DNA of 64,000 nt from DASRVA01 sp035687745. GTDB taxonomy: Bacteria; Gemmatimonadota; Gemmatimonadetes; JACCXV01; JAHWKZ01. Location: contig DASRVA010000090.1 of NCBI GenBank assembly GCA_035687745.1, forward strand, positions 1 through 64,000. Reading direction: 5' to 3'. The notes beneath the pieces were generated by a model. The model ran no database searches, was not told the origin of the DNA, and saw nothing but the letters and a program-made list of their open reading frames with translations. This document shows positions 60,791-64,000 of the stretch, one piece after another. The first letter of the stretch is position 1; the number at the start of each line of letters is the position of its first letter. Position numbers and translations under genes: made by a program.

Positions 60791-61234
60791 ATGGTGCGTG
60801 TGATCCTCCTCGTGACGATCCTTCTAGCGTTTGCCGCCTCGCCCGCCTTCGCCCAGGCCGACTCCGAGGACGCGGCCGTCCGTGCTGCCCTCGAGCACTA
60901 CCTGCTGGGCCACGCCACCGGCGACGGCGCCCACCACGCGATGGTCTTCCACGACGTCGCCAACCTGTACTGGATCCGGGACGGGGAGCTCGCCACCCGG
61001 ACCTCCGCCGACTACATCGCCGGCGCCCCCGGCGAGCCGGCCGAGGACGAGGCCCAGCGCCACCGCGAAATCACGATGGTCGACGTGACCGGCGACGCGG
61101 CGGTCGCCAAGATCGTCCTCGATTACCCGGATGCCCTCCTGACAGACTACATGTCGCTCCTCAAGATCGACGGCGAGTGGAAGATCGTGAACAAGATCTT
61201 CACGGTGGAGCGAAAGGCGGCCGTCGAGCGGTAG
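60791..61234 (+). CDS. Secreted NTF2-like (putative lumazine-binding) protein
   Basis: A 147-residue exported protein with signal peptide (cleaved after SPAFAQ) and an NTF2-like cone fold: VRAALEHYLLGHATGDGAHH, LYWIRDGELATRTSADYIAG, VDVTGDAAVAKIVLDYPDAL and MSLLKIDGEWKIVNKIFTVE. This matches the putative lumazine-binding/NTF2-like family, with diverse or unknown functions. AAGGAGAACCCG precedes ATG 60791. Its end overlaps the amidohydrolase relic on the other strand. Confidence 0.9.
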   Translation: MVRVILLVTILLAFAASPAFAQADSEDAAVRAALEHYLLGHATGDGAHHAMVFHDVANLYWIRDGELATRTSADYIAGAPGEPAEDEAQRHREITMVDVTGDAAVAKIVLDYPDALLTDYMSLLKIDGEWKIVNKIFTVERKAAVER

Positions 61235-61365
61235 CCCGGTTCCAAGGGTCCTCCCACACGACCCCGTCCTTGATCACGACCTTCGGGCTGAGCAGCGCCC
61301 GCGGGTTTTCGAGCGGGCTCGGGTCCAAGAGGATCAGGTTGGCTCGCATGCCGGGCGAACGAGGC
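61200..61365 (-). pseudogene. C-terminal relic of an amidohydrolase
   Basis: Reading minus, SPGMRANLILLDPSPLENPR then VVIKDGVVWEDP is typical of the last 50 residues of amidohydrolases, where PGMxADLxLLDxxPL precedes the final strands. No catalytic part remains: the upstream sequence is the propeller gene at 61381, in a different frame. Fusions of such propellers with amidohydrolases are common, so the missing part was probably lost by a deletion. The relic overlaps the end of the NTF2-like gene. Confidence 0.6.
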
Positions 61366-61380
61366 GGCGGGTCGGCAGTC

Positions 61381-62295
61381 TCACTCGCCCCCCGACCGGC
61401 TGTCCAATTCCAGCACCAGGATCTCCGAGGCCTCGTCGAAGGGCTCGTCCGGGAACCAGACATAGCGGGCGAAGGCGATCTTCGAGCCATCGGGCGACCA
61501 CGACGCCTGGCGGTCGTCAGCAGGGTCGTCGGTGAGCCGGCGGAGATTCGAGCCGTCCACGTCCACGACCCACAGGTCGGAGGAGGCCGAGCGCTCGGAG
61601 GCGAAGACGAGCCGCGTGCCGTCGGGCGACCAGGCCGGCCAGCCGTCGAACCCGGGGTGATTCGAAAGGTTTGCGACGTCCTTCCCCTCGAGATCGACCA
61701 CGACCACCTCCCAGTTCCCATCGGCCAGGATGCGGCGGGTGGCGAGCCGGGTCCCGTCCGGCGACAGCGTCGGATAGGTCTCGACCTCGGGCGTCGACGT
61801 GATCCGGCGGACGTTCGAGCCGTCGGCGTCCATCACGTACAGGTCGATGTTCTCGTCGTCCTCGTCCGCAGCGGAGCGGTTGGAGGCGAAGAAGATCCGC
61901 TGACCGTCCGGCGACCAGAACGGGTGCTCGTCGTGGGTCTGGCTGGTCGAGAGGTTCCGGGGGTGGGAGCCGTCGGCCTCCATGACGTAGATCTGGGAAG
62001 GACCGGCGCGGAAGGACCGGAACGCGATCTGCGATCCGTCCGGCGACCAGACCGGCGTGCCGTCCTGACCGGGCGCGTCGGTCAATTTCACGATCGTCCC
62101 GCTGTCTGGCTCCATCACGTAGATGTCGAAGTCGCCGTCGGCGTTCGACATGTAGGCGACCTTCGAGCCATCGGGCGACCAGGCGGGGTACGCGTTCGTG
62201 ATGCGGGTGAGGAGAGCGGCCGATCTTTCCTGCGCCGACGTGGCGCTGCCGGTGGCAAGGATCATCACCAGGGTGAGAAGAAGGCTCCTGCTCAT
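61381..62295 (-). CDS. Exported TolB-like beta-propeller (PD40) protein
   Basis: A 304-residue exported protein with a signal peptide (LLLTLVMILATGSATSAQE) and six to seven propeller blades, each ending in a W-SPDG-type motif (AYPAWSPDGSKVAYMSNADG, TPVWSPDGSQIAFRSFRAG, EHPFWSPDGQRIFFASN, TYPTLSPDGTRLATR, WPAWSPDGTRLVFASE, QASWSPDGSKIAFARY). In complete genes of this type the propeller is joined to an amidohydrolase; here the protein ends after LVLELDSRSGGE and only a relic of the other half follows. It may still function as a propeller on its own. Confidence 0.85.
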   Translation of the reverse strand: MSRSLLLTLVMILATGSATSAQERSAALLTRITNAYPAWSPDGSKVAYMSNADGDFDIYVMEPDSGTIVKLTDAPGQDGTPVWSPDGSQIAFRSFRAGPSQIYVMEADGSHPRNLSTSQTHDEHPFWSPDGQRIFFASNRSAADEDDENIDLYVMDADGSNVRRITSTPEVETYPTLSPDGTRLATRRILADGNWEVVVVDLEGKDVANLSNHPGFDGWPAWSPDGTRLVFASERSASSDLWVVDVDGSNLRRLTDDPADDRQASWSPDGSKIAFARYVWFPDEPFDEASEILVLELDSRSGGE

Positions 62296-62374
62296 AGAGT
62301 CTTGCGCATACGGATGCACCGCAGCTCGACGCCGTCGGCGAGGCAATGAGATTCCTGTCCGTTCTTGGCCACGG

Positions 62375-62692
62375 CTATTCTTGGGGACGAAGGATCCAGA
62401 CCGGGCATTCAAAGATGAAGCGTCGAGATTCGCTGCCTTCAAAGAAGGGAGCGAGCTCCCGTAACAGCCATCCTCGCACGTCGTCGATACACTCATCGCC
62501 CTCCTCGACGGCCGCGATCACGTTCGTCTGCGTCACGAGGTAGTCGACCAGCCGTTCTCTCGAGAACTCCGCAAGATTTTGATACTCGTCGTGGATCTCG
62601 CATCGGAACCCGGGCTCGACGAGATCTCCGGCCGTGAAGTCGAGCGGAAACCTGGGAGGATAGGGGTATCTCTGCCAGTAGACATCTCGCAT
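62375..62692 (-). pseudogene. C-terminal fragment of a SAM-dependent methyltransferase
   Basis: A 105-residue frame resembling only the last third of a class I methyltransferase: YWQRYPYPPRFPLDF, LVDYLVTQTNVIAAVEEGDE, VRGWLLRELAPFFEG and RRFIFECPVWILRP. The SAM-binding half is absent, and the TPR gene starts a few bases upstream. The protein may still be made from ATG 62692, but without the cofactor site it should be inactive. Homology is judged from memory of the family, so it could be a small unrelated protein. Confidence 0.55.
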
Positions 62693-62708
62693 CCACTGGC
62701 GGGCGGAT

Positions 62709-64000
62709 TCACACCTCTGAAGGGTGGATCCCGACCCCCACCCGCTCCAGCAGCTTCTGGAACCGCAGATCGTCCTTCAGCACGTCGAACGACGGCTGGA
62801 CGCCGATCTGGATCGCGATGGCGTGGCGCTCGTCCACGACCCTCTCGAGGAGCGCGAGCGCTTCGTCGGTCCGGCCCAGGTTCGCGAGGCCGGCGGCCAT
62901 GTTGAAGTCGTGGGCCCAGGCCCCTTCCTGGGGCCTCAGCCCCTCGACGTACGCCTCACGGAATCCGCGCTCGCCGCCTTCTTCGTAGCCGGCCCGCATC
63001 CGGCTCACCCATTCGCCCGGGATCTGGTCGGGATCCAGCTTGGCCGCCATCTCCATGGCCTGGATCGCTTCCTCGAAGCGACCGACCTGGATCAGGACCC
63101 CGGCCAGGTTGACGTGCTCGGGGGCGTAGCCGGGATCGAGCCGGAGAACCTCCCGGTGAATGGCGAGCGCCTCCTCGTATCTGCCTGCGAAGTAGTACGC
63201 CGAGCCGAACGCCATCCGCACCGGCAACGACAGCGGATCCAGCTCGACCGCGCGCCGGTGTGAGGCGATCGCCTCCTCAGGCCGGCCCCGGAACATGAGG
63301 TAGTTCCCGTACCACTGATGCAGGTTCGCTGAGGACGGGGAGCGCCGGATCGCCTCTTCGTACTCGCGACCGACCTCGTCCCACTCCCATTCCGACATCG
63401 CAGTCATGCCCCGCGCGGCATGAGGCTCGGCCAGGTCGGGATCCAGCTCGAGCGCACGCGCGGCCGCCTCGCGGGCTCGGAGGGCCGCTTCCGCGACCTT
63501 CGTGTCGGTGTAGTACGGCATGAGCGCCCACAGAATCGCCAGAGCCGACCACGCCCGGGGGTATTCGGGGTCCAGTTCGAGCGCTTTCTTGAGCGCGGTC
63601 CGGGCCTGCCGGAGAGCCTCGGACGACCGGCGCGCCATCAGGGAACGCGCCTTCAGATACCACTCGTAGGCCTCGAAGCTCTCGGTCGGCCGGCCGGTGA
63701 TTCTCGCCCGCTCGCGCGAGGTGAGCCGTCCTTTCAGCGACTCGACGATCTTCCCGGCGACGTCGCTCTGGATCTCGAAGATGTCCTCGAGCTCACGGTC
63801 GTAGCTCTCGGCCCACAGATGCTGATCGGTCGCGGCGTCGATGAGCTGGGCGGTGATCCGGACCCGCCGGCCCGCCTGGCGGACGCTCCCCTCGAGGACG
63901 GCGGCCACTCCAAGTTCGCGGGCGATCTGGGGAAGTGGCTTGGAGGTCCCCTTGTACTGCATGACCGACGTGCGGCTGATGACCTTGAGCCCCTGGATCC
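62709..64000 (-). CDS. TolB-like/TPR protein (partial, right edge)
   Basis: The C-terminal 430 residues of a larger protein; the start lies beyond the right edge. It begins within a TolB/FlgO-like domain (VISRTSVMQYKGTSKPLPQI, VLEGSVRQAGRRVRITAQLI, LWAESYDRELEDIFEIQSDV) and continues with about eight TPR-like units (AWSALAILWALM, LHQWYGNYLMFRGRPEEAIA, VNLAGVLIQVGRFEEAIQ). The same blocks occur in the cyclase at 40757. In this family the N-terminal part is usually a cyclase, a serine/threonine kinase or a CadC-like DNA-binding domain; which one cannot be told here. Confidence 0.88.
   Translation of the reverse strand, partial: IQGLKVISRTSVMQYKGTSKPLPQIARELGVAAVLEGSVRQAGRRVRITAQLIDAATDQHLWAESYDRELEDIFEIQSDVAGKIVESLKGRLTSRERARITGRPTESFEAYEWYLKARSLMARRSSEALRQARTALKKALELDPEYPRAWSALAILWALMPYYTDTKVAEAALRAREAAARALELDPDLAEPHAARGMTAMSEWEWDEVGREYEEAIRRSPSSANLHQWYGNYLMFRGRPEEAIASHRRAVELDPLSLPVRMAFGSAYYFAGRYEEALAIHREVLRLDPGYAPEHVNLAGVLIQVGRFEEAIQAMEMAAKLDPDQIPGEWVSRMRAGYEEGGERGFREAYVEGLRPQEGAWAHDFNMAAGLANLGRTDEALALLERVVDERHAIAIQIGVQPSFDVLKDDLRFQKLLERVGVGIHPSEV

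Noticed and set aside
1..64000. tRNA, rRNA, CRISPR array, prophage, integrase or insertion sequence
   Set aside because: No cloverleaf with a GGTTCGAATCC-like arm, no rRNA-like stretch, no regularly spaced repeats, and no transposase or integrase motifs were seen in either strand.

Overview
The window is high-GC bacterial chromosome, gene-dense on both strands, with many GTG starts and many 4-base GTGA/ATGA overlaps between neighbouring genes. The mix of genes suggests a soil-type member of Gemmatimonadota or a close relative: many lipoproteins, TolB/TPR proteins, a class III cyclase fused to TolB-like and TPR domains, a Tat-exported calcineurin-like phosphoesterase, paired YeeE/YedE half-proteins and a sodium:solute symporter among cell-wall recycling genes. 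This placement is an inference from gene content; no rRNA or tRNA gene was seen. There is no phage, IS element or CRISPR array.

Left part (1-12.9 kb): cell-wall recycling. A minus-strand run encodes an anhydro-MurNAc kinase (AnmK), a NagZ-type GH3 hexosaminidase, a LysM lytic transglycosylase and a sodium:solute symporter. A second minus-strand operon (cystathionine beta-synthase-like enzyme, lipoprotein, MurQ etherase) supplies the next recycling step. A partial lipoprotein at the left edge may be an amidase. A dodecin and a lipoprotein with two CHxPPGN...AHLAHGD repeats lie between the two runs.

12.9-22.4 kb: a tightly overlapping minus-strand run (M14 peptidase, AlkP-superfamily phosphoesterase, epimerase, GT2, GT4, sulfotransferase, Gfo/Idh oxidoreductase, GT2) that probably builds a sulfated surface glycan. 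22.4-39.5 kb: housekeeping and small-molecule genes (MATE pump, SDR, amidohydrolase lipoprotein, two aldo/keto reductases, Atm1-type ABC exporter, YeeE/YedE pair).

39.5-44 kb: a rearranged patch with a 22-codon cyclase relic, a broken ComEC-like MBL gene and an intact cyclase/TolB/TPR gene, followed by two tandem cold-shock genes. Both cold-shock genes carry nearly the same leader, containing a terminator-like hairpin plus T-run 70-80 nt before the start codon.

44-64 kb: PLP enzyme, ornithine-cyclodeaminase family protein, MutS, hydrolases, MBL and VOC proteins, a beta-lactamase-like serine hydrolase, and at the right edge a TolB-type propeller, two gene fragments and a partial TPR regulator. 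The most striking point is a small adenylate/guanylate cyclase gene (53868-54662) in which an in-frame TGA stands exactly where its family has the fourth cysteine of a CxxC...CxxC motif, with a stem-loop just downstream. It is a nonsense mutation, a split gene, or a candidate selenocysteine codon.
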